Source: Myrica gale
Lineage: Eukaryota > Streptophyta > Magnoliopsida > Fagales > Myricaceae
Direction: 5' to 3'
Length of the DNA: 64,000 bases
Assembly: GCA_963930655.1 (NCBI GenBank)
Contig: OZ005621.1
Location: forward strand, 18,587,001-18,651,000
The notes under the pieces are model-generated. The model did no database searches and was not told where the DNA came from. It saw nothing but the letters and a program-made list of their open reading frames with translations. Both the position numbers and the translations under genes were made by a program. This document shows positions 37,501 to 49,080 of this stretch, in pieces (the first letter of the stretch is position 1; every line of letters begins with the position of its first letter).

Positions 37501-39168
37501 TTTCTTGAAGCATCGAGAGACCCATCTATTTAGTGAGAGCTTCAACCTTTTCTAATGTGTTCAACATCTAAATCCCAAACTAATTGACAAGCTTTTGTGG
37601 CTGTGGAATGATGCCTACTTCAAATACCTATTGACTTAATCTCTCTCCATCCCACAAGAGGCAAAAGTTCACAACTGCACGCATTTTAATAAAAGCTCCT
37701 CCTAAAATGGTCGTAGAAGGTCAAGAAAGTTGGATTGAGATTTAAACAAAGAAACAGTCATTTCAAAGTTGAAAAGGCCACTTTCGCATTTAAGAGTGAC
37801 ATGGGAACGCAGATGGATAACTGCTATAACCTTTCGAAAGTTCTAGTAATCTTAGGATGGCCTTAAAATGTAATGACATTTGGTTGGATGAATTAAAATA
37901 TGGGATAAATACATTTTGCATCCTCGAACTATGAGAGTCTTGACACTTGCACTGCCAACTATTATGATTGTAACTCTGCACCCTCAGTTAAAATTAAAAT
38001 TTTCCATTAATTTGAATGGAAAATGATTTTTTGCCGGAAAAATGACAATTTTATCCCTATAACTTTTTTTACAATGGCCATTTTATAAGGGTAAAATTGT
38101 AATTTTAGATGTCAAAAAATCAATTTCCATCAAAATTAACTGAAAATTGTAATAGTTGATGGGTGCAATGCAATAAAAATAAAAGTTGAGGGTGCAATAT
38201 GTTAAGACCCCTATAGTTGGAGGATAGTTGGAGAGTGCAAAGTATATTCACTCCTTAAAATATTATTTTTAGATGCTTTTTAAAAGCCATAAATGTCTAT
38301 TTCTTTATGTCATGCGACTATGGCAGGTGAATCCTAAACCTATCAAGTTGCCATAAGTGTGTGTACAGGTGAATCCTAAACCTATCAAGTTGACCATAAG
38401 TGTGTGTATCAAAATATGACAGAACACCACAGAAGAATCACTTGTGGATGAATGTGTATTACCAATTGAGAAGCACAATAGGTGCAGATTATGCCCTCTT
38501 GAAGTCAGATAGCTTATTGTTGGAGAGAAGAACCTGCGGAAATGTTTCAAAAGGTTTAATGAAACTTAAAATCACACAACCAGAGATGAACCATCAATGT
38601 ATGAACTTTGACGAGACAGTCAAAATTTCTTTGTAAAGATGGAATACAGGAACTGATCAAGCAATATTACAAGTAGTGGTGACATCATTGACAGTATTTA
38701 ATTGAAAGCATAGCTTCAGACAACAACATAGCAAGGCATGATTAACAGTACTTTAATGCTGTCACTTTATAGTTTTTAATCATTGATGTGCAAAAATAAA
38801 ACGTAATCATTAACGCACAATGACATCTACTCCAGGAATTGCTCAATCAGCTAAAAATTAAGAGATCGTTAAAGCTTACATAGACTCATCATCTGGGTGG
38901 GCAACAACCAGTAAGACATTTCTCTTGTGAGGAGCTCCACCTAAATTTCAATCGCAGAAGAGCATTATTTGAGACATAGGACTTCTGTATCGGCTAAACA
39001 TTTACAAAGTCTAAACATACTTTGATAAGAAGGAACTAAAGCTTTTATAAATAACCCACCAGTGTTCAAAAATGAATTCCAGGAAGATGAGCTTGATCCA
39101 TGCAGAATTTTGCATAGAGATGCTACCCAGGCCAAAAGCAGAGAACTAACAATCAATACCCATGCCAT
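34549..39168 (-). CDS. PIGL: PIG-L GPI de-N-acetylase gene, ten exons, frameshift in exon 7
   Basis: PIG-L removes the acetyl group from GlcNAc-phosphatidylinositol on the ER, the second step of GPI-anchor synthesis. Exons on the minus strand are 39168-39060, 38940-38880, 38533-38463, 36803-36739, 36433-36389, 36313-36233, 36138-36073, 35210-35162, 35004-34844 and 34612-34549, all with GT-AG borders. The protein starts MAWVLIVSSLLLAWVASLCK (membrane anchor), has the metal/catalytic motif AHPDDESM at residues 50-57, continues DADGMGNIRKEELYQACAVL and DHPDFQDGFGKVWNHTLL, and ends YTYVNTLKKM. Exon 7 reads IITFDNYGVSG, then where GHCNHRDVH is expected 2 bp are missing near 36103-36105, giving an immediate TAA (36100-36102). 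With those 2 bp the phases of all exons fit 257 residues, the normal family length. It is either a recent null allele or pseudogene, or a sequence error. Confidence 0.92.
37902..38254. mobile_element. MITE in intron 3 of PIG-L with 9-bp target duplication
   Basis: Flanked by ttaaaatat at 37893-37901 and 38255-38263. Ends gggataaatacattttgca and tgcaaagtatattcactcc are imperfect inverted repeats. The 353-bp element and 9-bp duplication fit a non-autonomous Mutator-like element. Confidence 0.85.
38324..38408. repeat. Tandem duplication of 42 bp in PIG-L intron 3
   Basis: The phrase aggtgaatcctaaacctatc is repeated at 38325 and 38367 with nearly identical followers ending ataagtgtgtgta. Confidence 0.85.
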
Positions 39169-40364
39169 CTAGCATGCATCCACGTGCACCTGCTGCAGCC
39201 AGACAATAGCACTTAACCAACAATCTGAAGTTCACAACAAACATAATTCTAATGGCCATTTCAACAAACAAGTGAGGTACACGAAAAGATATAAATCCGA
39301 GAATAGAGACAGCCGCAGCGGGCATTATACAAAGCACGAAGGACGCAAAGAACAACGAAAAGACGAGGACCTGAATTGGCGGTGTGATATGCGAAGCAAG
39401 TGATTTGTCCGTTGGGAGTTATCGCATATCAGCGTGAGATACGAGGAAAGGGATATCGGCTTTTGGGTTTTGGGCAGCTTGGGGTTTTCGGATTTGGATT
39501 TGGAATTGAGCTCATAACTAACAGATGTGATGACAAGTAACGAACCTCGAGAAGCTTTACAGCTGCGTTACTAACCGTACAATTTTCAAATTATTGTGCA
39601 TGTCTTCTCCGGGTTCTAAGTTTAAAATCTCCATAGTACTAGGTAATCTTCGTTTCCTTCTTTTTGTTGGATTTGAATCCAAAATGCATCATGTTCGGCT
39701 AAGTTGAGAAAAAAGTAAGGATTCAGAATTTGTTTTCCTTTTTTGCCCTGAAACCGTTGATATTGAATAACTAAAACACCCTCCACCACAACCTAACAAC
39801 TAAAAACAACAAAGGACAAATTTGGAATTTTTAAAATTTCTGCCTGCAGCCGGCTTGCCAGCTGACATGTCTCCTGACATGTCCCCCTTACTTTTTGCGC
39901 CAGGCTCGACGGCTTTATTGTCGGTTTATGATTTTTTCGTTTTTTTTTTAATTTTTATTAAAAATATTATTATTTTAATACAAATAATAATAAATTCGAA
40001 AAAAAAACAAAAAAACTATAAACATCATCATTCATTTTTTTTACACCTCACCAACTTCTACACAAACACCAACACAACTTTAATATCACCTAAAAATTCA
40101 CAAAATTCTCCAAATCATACAAAAACCTTCAAAACGAACATCACCCTATTAATTTGTTTGAGACGGTTTGTATGGAATAGAAAGACTACAAACTTGAGGA
40201 ATTAATCCGAGAAAGTTTTGGATATTCTCGTCATCTAAAAGAAATAATTTTAGGCAAAGAAAAAGTTACTTGCAGGAGATATAAGGCCTAGTTGCTTTAA
40301 AATAACAATTTTTCCTAACCAGTTTTTAGCTAATAAGTTTATGTCATGTTTAACAAAATAATAA
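39169..40364. other. Upstream region of PIG-L and spacer
   Basis: The first 400 bp should hold the PIG-L promoter and 5' untranslated region. From about 39820 to 40200 the sequence is low-complexity and AT-rich; I see no gene. Confidence 0.5.
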
Positions 40365-42400
40365 GGGTTAATTACAAAAAAACCTCCTCCAACTGTCACA
40401 CGAATCTCATTATCCCCCTAATGTTTAACTCGTGTCAACCCGCCCCCTCCAACTTTCTTAAACGTTTCACTTTAGTTTTTTACTCGAATTTAACGACGTC
40501 GTACTTCTTTCTCCGTCAAACGTGGTAAACACGCGAGCCCCTCATAAGTAGAAGACCAAAATACTCCCAGAAATCCACTTATGTGTCGAACAAAAAACAA
40601 AGGAAAAAGACAACGTTTAACTCGTATTGCAGTGTGTGTATCATGTGTAGTCGACAACGTCTTCCTCTGGTGGGCAAGCTGCAACTTCTTCCTCATCCTA
40701 AGCAATTCCTCATTCACTGTCGCTTCGTCATTCAACTCATGATAATGACTAGTGATGCAACTTCTCTCAATGTCGTGGAGAAGTTTGAGCATTTTTTAAT
40801 TCGAATTGGCAAGTTTGAGCAATAAAAAAAGAAAATTAAAGAGGAATAAATACAAAATGACAATAGAACTACAAAAGGCCATGATAACGGTTGACATATT
40901 TTCTGATACAAAAGGTGCTAGTTTAACATAATAAGGATCACATTTAAAACTACAACTTACAAACCCACTTGCGATTACAAATACACATGCCATCTTAGTT
41001 TTCCAAACTAACTAATAATCTAGAAAATAGACATACTACAACAATTGACAACGCTGTCAAAGTGACCTTGTACTTCTTAATAAGCTTGCGATATTTCTCA
41101 ACCTCCTCCTTGTGTTTTTCAACCTCCTCTTTTAGGATTTCCACTTCTTTTTTATCAACATTTAAACGTTCTTGTCTCTCTTGTATACGTTTCAATACCC
41201 TTTTCCCATGCTCACACATTGGAGGATCAACCCAAGCAAAAAATCCACACGAACGTTTAATCTTATAGTTCAGACAACTATAGAATCGACGTCCAAAATT
41301 GTGCTCCGCATATGAGGTCTTCATGTAGGTTATGACACCACAATAACATTGTGGGCCACCAGAGCTTGCCCCGCTTTTTGTAACCCAAGAGCTCGAAACA
41401 CTACTGGAAGAAGACATGACAAAGATCTGTTGATTGCAAAAAATAAAAAATAAAACCTTAGCTGGCAAACAGATAGATATTTCATAAATTATAACAAAAC
41501 AAGTATCTCAGATATCAAATACCTATGAAATTCATTGTTCATTCGTGTATACTAGAATACCGCATTTAAGCTAGCAGACCCTACCATTTCAGCCAACGTA
41601 GCACCAAGAAAATCAACAGACAATCAAAGTAGAAGCAAATGTACAAACAATTAATAGAAAATTGATGTCATGTTATATCGATGTAAAGTGGAAAAGAGTA
41701 ATAGAAATTACAACAAATTTGAAGATTTACGTTCAAAATTTTATAAAGTATAAAGAAGATGAATAAGCCCTAAAAATTGTAGAAGATGAATAAGCACTCA
41801 ATGTGACGGAAATCATCAGCTCCCCATATCCATACGCAACAAAATCACCAGCTCCCCATATCCATTCGTAAACAAATCACCAGCTTCCCATATACATTCG
41901 CAAATCATCAGTTTTCCATGTACATTTGCAAACAAATTACCGGCTCCGTATATTCGATAGCAGATTTGCAAACCCTAACATAAATAGAACCTATTTGCAA
42001 ACAAATTCAAGGGAATAGGGAAGGAATAATGGAGGTATTGCAAAGGAAAATGATTGATCAAACCTTGCGTTGAGTGCCAACAGCCTCGATGGAAAATCTG
42101 GATTTGCAATGGAGGTCAACGTCTTTACGCTTCGAACAACGATGAGTTTCTAATTTTGCTTTGTCTGACTTGAACATCAACGCATAAGTAGATTTCTGGG
42201 GGCATTTTGGTCTTCTACGTATGAGGGGCTCACGTGTTTACCACGTTTGATGGAGAAAGAAGTATGGCGCCGTTAAATTCGAGTAAAAAACGAAAGTGAA
42301 AGGTTTAAGAAAGTTGGAGGGGGCGGGTTGACACGAGTTAAACATTATGGGGGATAATGAGATTCGTGTGAAAGTTGGAGGGATTTTTTGTAATTAACCC
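40365..42400 (-). mobile_element. MULE-1: Mutator-like element with long TIRs carrying a non-transposase gene
   Basis: Inverted repeats of about 220 bp begin gggttaattacaaaaaa on each side (40365 and, inverted, 42400) and extend to around 40590 and 42178. Direct 9-bp duplications aaataataa flank it at 40356-40364 and 42401-42409. The 2036-bp interior has no MuDR-type transposase but a GRF zinc-finger gene. Perfect target copies indicate a recent insertion. A relative lies at 52952-54312. Confidence 0.95.
40995..41417 (-). CDS. Small GRF zinc-finger protein with coiled coil and C-terminal membrane segment (in MULE-1)
   Basis: Starting at ATG 41417 (MSSSSSVSSSWVTKSGASSG) the protein has 140 residues. 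An upstream ATG at 41468 adds 17 residues without family resemblance. The GRF zinc finger (PF06839 type, a nucleic-acid binding fold) has ligands Cys24 and Cys26 (QCYCG), Cys48 (GRRFYSC) and Cys57 (CGFFAWVD). A charged coiled coil follows (VDKKEVEILKEEVEKHKEEV), then a hydrophobic segment (VTLTALSIVVVCLFSRLLV) and a short tail. Many small plant proteins share this plan with no assigned role. Further open frames at 40796-40993 and 40640-40792 on the same strand may be extra exons. The gene lies wholly inside the transposon, so it moves with it. Confidence 0.85.
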   Translation of the reverse strand: MSSSSSVSSSWVTKSGASSGGPQCYCGVITYMKTSYAEHNFGRRFYSCLNYKIKRSCGFFAWVDPPMCEHGKRVLKRIQERQERLNVDKKEVEILKEEVEKHKEEVEKYRKLIKKYKVTLTALSIVVVCLFSRLLVSLEN

Positions 42401-42689
42401 AAATAATAATAATGTTATGTCATCTAACATTAATAGGCTGTAGCACAACTGATAGGATCAATAATATTTTAAAATTTACTAGCATCGAATTCGGATCTAG
42501 TCCAGTATATATTCACATGAGTTGGGTTCAACGTCACGACAAACTTTAAGTCACATATGTTAGGTAAATCCAGCTTTACTGCAGGGGTGACCCTAGAAAA
42601 TTATTTGCAGTAAAAGCACACCTCTAGTTTCTAAATCTTAACTACCCAAGCCAAATCCCTTGGAGTTAATTGCATATGTCACTACAACA

Positions 42690-43270
42690 TTTTTTACTTT
42701 TAGTGGCGAAATTTTTCGTCGCTGAAAGTACCTGCTTCGTCGCTAAAGGTCTTCAGCGACGACTTTTTTTCGTCTCAAAGTCGTCGCTGAAACGTCGTCG
42801 CTGAAAGTTATCCACGACGGAATTGTGCACCCGACGCAAAAACACAACCTTCAGCGACCAACATTTTCGTCGCGGATAAGTAGAAAATTTCGTCGCTAAA
42901 GCAAATTTTCGTCGCTAAAGCAAATTTTCGTCGCTGATAGGTGACCACAATTAACCTTTTGTGACGAACATGTCGTCGCTGATTCATGTTCGAACGAGAC
43001 ATTTCGTTCGAACAAACGTTTTTGCGACGACAATTATCGTTGCAGTTACAGACATGTGCAACGACGAATTCGTAATTCGTCACAAAGTTCGTTCCAACCC
43101 ACTCCACGTTCGAACAATAGTATGGTTCGAACGAGGAATGACTGTTCGAACAATAGTTCGTTATTCTTTCGTTAAGAAATTTTCCCGTCGCTAAAAGTCT
43201 ATGATGTTCGAACGAGTTGTGTGTGTTCGAACGAATTACCCGTTCGATATGCAGTTCGAACGTGTTATCT
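42690..43270. repeat. CACTA-3 left subterminal repeats
   Basis: Terminal units of ttcgtcgctgaaag and inverted forms, then multiple gttcgaacga sites in both orientations up to 43262. Confidence 0.85.
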
Positions 43271-43529
43271 TTTTACAGCAACTCCCAATAAACCTGATGT
43301 TCTCAATTTACAAACACCAAATCCAATATTTAAGCAACCTCTCAACCAACACAAGCTTGTAATACATTCTTCAACATGTTTATCATTCTCAAATTACAAA
43401 TACTTCAATACACAAATCCAAGATGAAGTAAAATAAGTGTATCTAGTTAACATAAATTAAGATGTAATAAACTGTTTCAAAATAACACAAAATGTCTCAA
43501 AAACTCATCATTTGCCAATGAAGTCCTAC

Positions 43530-45062
43530 CTATGATCCTCGTTGTGCAAATAGTGTCTTAAGTAGTTCAAGTTGCTCTTGAATTTGCCTTTGCGCCTCCT
43601 GCATTTCTACTTGTTGGTTTTTTAAGTCATCATACTCGCTCTGCCTTGACTTCAACTCTTCTATGGTAGCTTTAGCTGCCTCTAACTCACGAAGAAGCTC
43701 GGGATCCCTTTGTATGGACATAGTAGATGATGAGGCAATAATAGGTTTAACGGAGCGACCTAAACCTCTCAAGGTTTTTTCCCAAGCACTTGAGTAAAAA
43801 CGTCAACATCTTTTGGTGCTTCTGACTCTATGGTTGATTGGGATTGGATCTCAACCATCTTCTCCTACAATCATAAAACTAAATTATGGATTGTATTAAT
43901 CTAAATAGACTAACTTTAGAAAATAATATGACAAAATTTACTTACATAATTTTCTCTAGCAGCATCAGAGACCCATCCTTCGCCATTTTTTAATGATGCG
44001 TCTTACTGTATAAATCTGCAGCTGTTGGTGTTCCACCCTCAGAGTCTTGCTGTACAATTCATAAGTTAAAAAAAATTTATTAAATCAATGAAAATAAAAT
44101 GTGGTAATAATTATTTAATATACTTACCAATTTCTTTCTATGCCAAACAAATGGTCTACAACCTCCAGTGTGGTGCACCTTCAATTTCGATCTATTATTG
44201 GTATTAATTCGACTACGCTCCTGCAAATGAAATAACCTCCATAATTTGCTTATCATTAAAAAAAATGTCGTTGCTTTTCATGAAACAATTACCTGATAAG
44301 TAGGTTGGGAGAAGAGCTCACAACATGCAATCCAGTTTTCTTGAGACATATCGACATAAGGATGTTGCAAAGCTTCATCCTTACTCCCAAACTTCTTAAA
44401 ATGTTTATGTAGTTTCGCCTTGTGATTTTTGAAAGCCGTATTCATTATAGAGTTCACAGTTTCTCTATCTTCCTGTCGATCATAATTGAGGTCGAAGTCA
44501 TCCTGTAAAAAGAAAAACATAAAAAGAAATTAGTAATATATATGAGATTGATGTAATTAAACAATTAAATACATACCAATACGCGCTCTCTGATATACTC
44601 TTTCACAGAATTTGAAACTTTTGCCCAGGTCGGCATACCAAATGGAGCATGCATTCGAACAAGTGTTCCAATCAATGTCGCAAGACGACTAGATTCATCA
44701 CCATCTGTGCTGCGGTGCCCATCGACTATACTGACTGGTATCTTACCACTCGCACGCACTTTAGCAAAAGTTACTCCTCTCGACTTTCCACGTCCTCGTT
44801 TGGCAGGTGTAGTATAATACAAGATAAATTACCAGCTTAAAACCTATGTTCATCCATAGTCTAAATTAATCTATTTAAAAATAGTATAGAGTACAAAGTA
44901 CTTACAGGCCACACTACTCTGTGCTAGAGGAGCACTGCTCAAAGGTGTATCACCAGACACCCTTGGAGTTGTACCTGGTGTCGACTGCATAGGTTGGGAA
45001 GACTCCGCATTGCTTGATGAAATGGTAAGAGCGGATCGGTGACATTTTCCACCTATCGCCAT
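43530..45062 (-). CDS. TnpA-like protein of CACTA-3, multi-exon
   Basis: DNA-binding accessory protein of the CACTA system (inferred). Start MAIGGKCHRSALTISSSNAE at 45062. The next exon, about 44577-44815, has KRGRGKSRGVTFAKVRASGK and PFGMPTWAKVSNSVKEYIRE. The exon at about 44295-44502 has DDFDLNYDRQEDRETVNSIM and KKFGSKDEALQHPYVDMSQE. A short exon near 44130-44220 follows, and the C-terminal part at 43530-43772 is a coiled coil (ELLRELEAAKATIEELKSRQ). The central exons match CACTA-2 and fit the plant transposase family PF03004. The exon at 43870-44030 is uncertain. Confidence 0.82.
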
Positions 45063-45111
45063 GATGCTAACCTGACAAATTTAAACACAATCAATTTGTA
45101 TCATCGGCGGA

Positions 45112-46598
45112 CTAGTCATCATCAGTAGAAATGAACAAACTTTCTTCCTCATCGGTGGTGGCTTCTTCCTCGTCGCTTTCATCATCTATAAAGTCATCTT
45201 CTTCAACCATTTCCTCTACTTCGGTTGAGGCATTTACAGTTTCGGGTTCAACATCATTTCTATGCAACGGGATCAAATCATAATCCCCAAAATCTACAAA
45301 CAGCTGAAAAGACTCAGTTTCTTGATATGCTTCATTCGGTATTGCCTCTTCAATTTCTTTGTCACCACTCTGTACCACTTCAGGAATATCATAAATGTTC
45401 CTATGACCAAGTTTTTGAACCACCAGCCAGTGACCACCCAAGTCAGTATCAGGTAAATAAAACACTTGATTAGCTTGACTACAAAGTATGAACGGATCAT
45501 TTTGATACCATTTGCGGGATATCATAAAGTGTGAATCTGTGCATATACCTACATTCTGCTTTTCTACATCCCACCTGTCACACTTGAATAAGTATACAAC
45601 ATTCCCTCGTAAATAGCGCAACGCAAAGATATCATTCACCACACCGTAAAAATTAATATCTTTTCCATCATGATCCCCCGGAACAACTACTCCACTATTT
45701 TGAGTTTTACGGCATTGTTCTCTGTCCGTAGTGTGATACCTAACCCCTCCGACGATACATCCAGAGAATCGTTTAACACGTTGATCAGGACCACATGCTA
45801 ATGCATATAAATCATCGTGCACATTCGAGGGATTTTCATCACGCAAGTTGTTAATCTATAATCATGAAATCAAAACATTATCATAAGTACATGGCAAACA
45901 AACCTTACGAAATAATATCAATATAAATAGAATAATTAAGAATTCATACATGTTTCTTGAACCATTCCGGAAATTCCTCTTCATGCTGATTCTCGACATT
46001 TCCAGAAGTTTGTCTCTTTAGAATGTCAATATGCTCACTATAGTTATACCATTAATCAATGAAAATGTGCGTAATGAAATTGAAAATGAAAAAATACTAA
46101 TATAAAAGATGAAAAATGAAACTTACTTCAGGTATGAATCAATCTCAGAGCAATTGTTCAACACGTACCATCTAGCTTTTTTAAACTCTGCTCCAAACAA
46201 ATCATACCCTGCTTCAGCTCCTAATGGCCTGACATCTTGTGAAAAAATACTGAACTTATCAGAATGCTCATTTCGTCCAACAATATTTATGTCCCCTCTG
46301 TTAAAACGTGTTTCAACACCACCAAGATACATAGAACAGAATGTCAGACACTCGTAATCCACATATGCCTCAGCGATTGACCCCTCTGCGTGTGCTTTAT
46401 TGCGTGCAAATCTTTTAAGTCTCCCCAAAAATCGCTTCATTGGATACATCCACCGATATTGTACTGGACCAGCGAGAATAGCTTCACGAGGTAGGTGAAC
46501 AGCCAAATGAACCATTACATCAAAGAATGAAGGTGGAAATATTCTCTCAAACTTACATAGGATCATACCAATATCTTCATCTAAACACCTCAAGACAT
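45112..46598 (-). pseudogene. TnpD C-terminal part (DUF4218 and DUF4216) in CACTA-3
   Basis: The exon 46598-46133 begins within the transposase (RCLDEDIGMILCKFERIFPP, FFDVMVHLAVHLPREA, GPVQYRWMYPMKRF, GSIAEAYVDYECLTF), the DUF4218 domain. A short exon near 46040-45952 gives NVENQHEEEFPEWFKKHV. The exon 45856-45112 carries DUF4216 (NSGVVVPGDHDGKDINFYGV, ALRYLRGNVVYLFKCD, QVFYL) and an acidic tail (DDFIDDESDEEEATTDEEES). The last exon is open. Everything upstream, including tnp2, is lost at 46599, where the patched junction begins. Confidence 0.85.
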
Positions 46599-46656
46599 CA
46601 TGCGCGAGATCAGCAACCCATGTGGGAGACTATGATTCGGCGACGAAAAGAGTTTG
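46599..46656. other. Templated filler junction in CACTA-3
   Basis: Positions 46599-46633 (35 bp, starting catgcgcgagatcagcaac) are identical to 46885-46919. Positions 46631-46656 (26 bp, starting tatgattcggcgacgaaaag) are identical to 49794-49819. The two share tat. The transposase reading frame ends and foreign sequence begins exactly here. This fits double-strand break repair with template switching. Confidence 0.88.
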
Positions 46657-47586
46657 ACCACCCTCGAAAGCGAATGATCTACCACGTCGTGTAGGATGGG
46701 TACGAGGAGGCAGTCCGGCATCTATGGCGTCCATGGCATCCTCATCTGCACCAATGTCTCCAACAGCATGTGCTCCAGCCTGAGGAAGATGAGCTGCACT
46801 GCGACTGAACGTACTACGACATATTGGCCCAATTGGAGACCGTATCTTCTCATCGGGCAAAATAGGAACACCAGCAGCTACCAACATGCGCGAGATCAGC
46901 AACCCATGTGGGAGACTATCCCGTTCGGATGTATACCGTGCATCTCGAAGTATCTACTGCACAACAAGAGCTGGGAGATCAATTGGAGTCCGACGCGCAA
47001 CCATAATGAGAAGGAATCCGCGGTCGAAACTGAGATCGGTCCGGTGATGTTTTGGCGCCACGTCCCAAACTATGATAAGATGAAGCATCCGAAAGAATGG
47101 TGTCAGATCTCGGTGACATATAACTGTTGATGGCACAATCATATCTTCACCCGTAACTTCCTTCCACACTTCTTTCGGTGTCATGTCAAACGGAGGGCCA
47201 AAAGTCAGGTATGTCGGCTCTTGGGGTCTGAGTAATCCAATAAACTGAGCAACAATATTAGTTGATAGAGTGAAAAAGACTCCCCTCACTTGGATAGTCA
47301 ACTCTTCAACACTAGCATCAACAGTAATAACTTGTGCATAGAACTCACGCACAAGATCGATGTATACGTCACCAGTAGTTTCGAGAAACTGAGCCCATCC
47401 TCTTTCCTCAAAGTTAGACTGTATGCTCTGACCTTCATACTCCAACTCATTGAAATCCCTTAAACGAACAACTCGCTCTATAACAGCCGGTCTCTTGTAA
47501 ATCAATGATTGATGTTGAGCTATAGATAACGTCTCTCTAGATTGAGCCGTTTGTGAAGATGATGGTACACGTCTTCTTGGTGCCAT
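46657..47586 (-). mobile_element. Fossil fragment resembling a plant transposon-protein family (PF20167-like), inside CACTA-3
   Basis: The minus strand starts MAPRRRVPSSSQ and contains ERGWAQFLETTGDVYIDLVR followed by EFYAQVITVDASVEEL, which recalls the putative plant transposon protein domain often found next to LTR-retrotransposon debris. It is a broken partial copy; age is hard to judge but it predates or accompanied the CACTA-3 rearrangement. It has no CACTA function. Family assignment is by memory only. Confidence 0.55.
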
Positions 47587-49080
47587 TTTGAAAGCTATAA
47601 AATAATTTAAACTAAAATTAGTTCGTATATAAATAATAAATTGATTACGTAAATAATCATAGAAAAACTACCAAGTTTCTAAATAAAATCATAGAGAATC
47701 TAAAACTATCTTACAATATGTTATTAATCATAGGAGACAATTAATAAAACAAAATACATGTAAATAATAACCATAAGGAACTTATAACAAGAACAAACAA
47801 TGAAATTAAAAAACAAGAACTAACAAAGAAACTACCATATTAAAATAAAATCAAATAAAAGTTTTAAAAAATAAAAATTAAACAAACTAAAGAGAAAAAA
47901 TAAAGCATACAACATACAACAATTTGAAAAATAACATGAAACCCTTGATGTGCCGGGGCATTTGGGCTTTTAAAAAATATTTTTAAAATAGGGTTAAAAC
48001 TTTTTAAAAAAATATCTTCTTAATCAAAATAAATTTCAAAATTCTAGTTCAATGGTGGGCAGACAGTTTTTGTAATTATTTTATTAAACTAAAACTCTAA
48101 ATTAAAAAATTAATTAATTAATTAATAAATTCGAAATGAAATCACAAATTTACTATCATCTATCGGGACTTCTATCTTACACTCCCGAACAGCATTCTAT
48201 TGAGACTTTTACCTTACAACAAAAATTCGATTAAAATAATAAAACAAAAAACAAAAAACACAAACCAGTTAGCTTTTAGGGTTAACAGTATCAATTGAAA
48301 GATATAACTTATTAGTTAAACAAAATTTAAGTAGTGAGTTCGATAGTCTTACCCGACCCTCTTGCTTCCCCGCAAAATATAGGCATAATCATGCCATGCA
48401 CGTAATCAAGGCTTGGCTGCATGTTTTTTAGGCTTTCTCGCAAGTTCTTTACAGATAAGATTTTAAAGAATTTTTAGGTCAAACGTGATAGTGTATTATT
48501 TATAATCCAATCCTCCCATTAATCACACATACCCATATATATTTTCTTTTTATAGACAATATACATGGGCTTAGTCTCGCACTATGACAAGTGGACATGA
48601 TCATGGACCAAATCAGAATTAGACACTAGTGGAGTCAATTACACAAATAATTTTTTAGGACCAAAATGAGGAAAACAGGAAAAAAATTATGTTAATTAAC
48701 CGAAGTTCTACAAAATTTCATGTAATACTACGTAATTAAGAAAGTTTTCATCCAATTGAAATTCTTTCTAATTCTTTACCCGAAATTTAAAAAGATACAA
48801 TTTAGTATATGAAACCCACAACATTTCAAAAGGAAATGCTATCGGTGTGAAAGGAAGCAAAATGCATGCTCATAGTAGAAGTGGAAGACCGAACACTATG
48901 TAAAATAACGAACCATGAAATAAAATCCTACGTACCTGAGGAAGGAAGATGAGAAAATGGAGTGGAGAAAATGGAAGCCTCTACCGATCGAATGAAATGT
49001 TTGCTACGAAACTGCCGTTTTTATGAAGAGTTTATGAAGAGTATCGCCTGCTTGGTTCGAACAGTTAGCTTTTAAAACAA
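47587..49080. other. CACTA-3 interior, AT-rich, no gene seen
   Basis: Long A- and T-rich non-coding stretch between the foreign fragment and the right subterminal repeats. No open frame worth reporting. Confidence 0.5.

Noticed and set aside
39822-40205. Open frame of 127 codons upstream of MULE-1
   Set aside because: Asn-, Thr- and Lys-rich translation of AT-rich low-complexity DNA with no family likeness.
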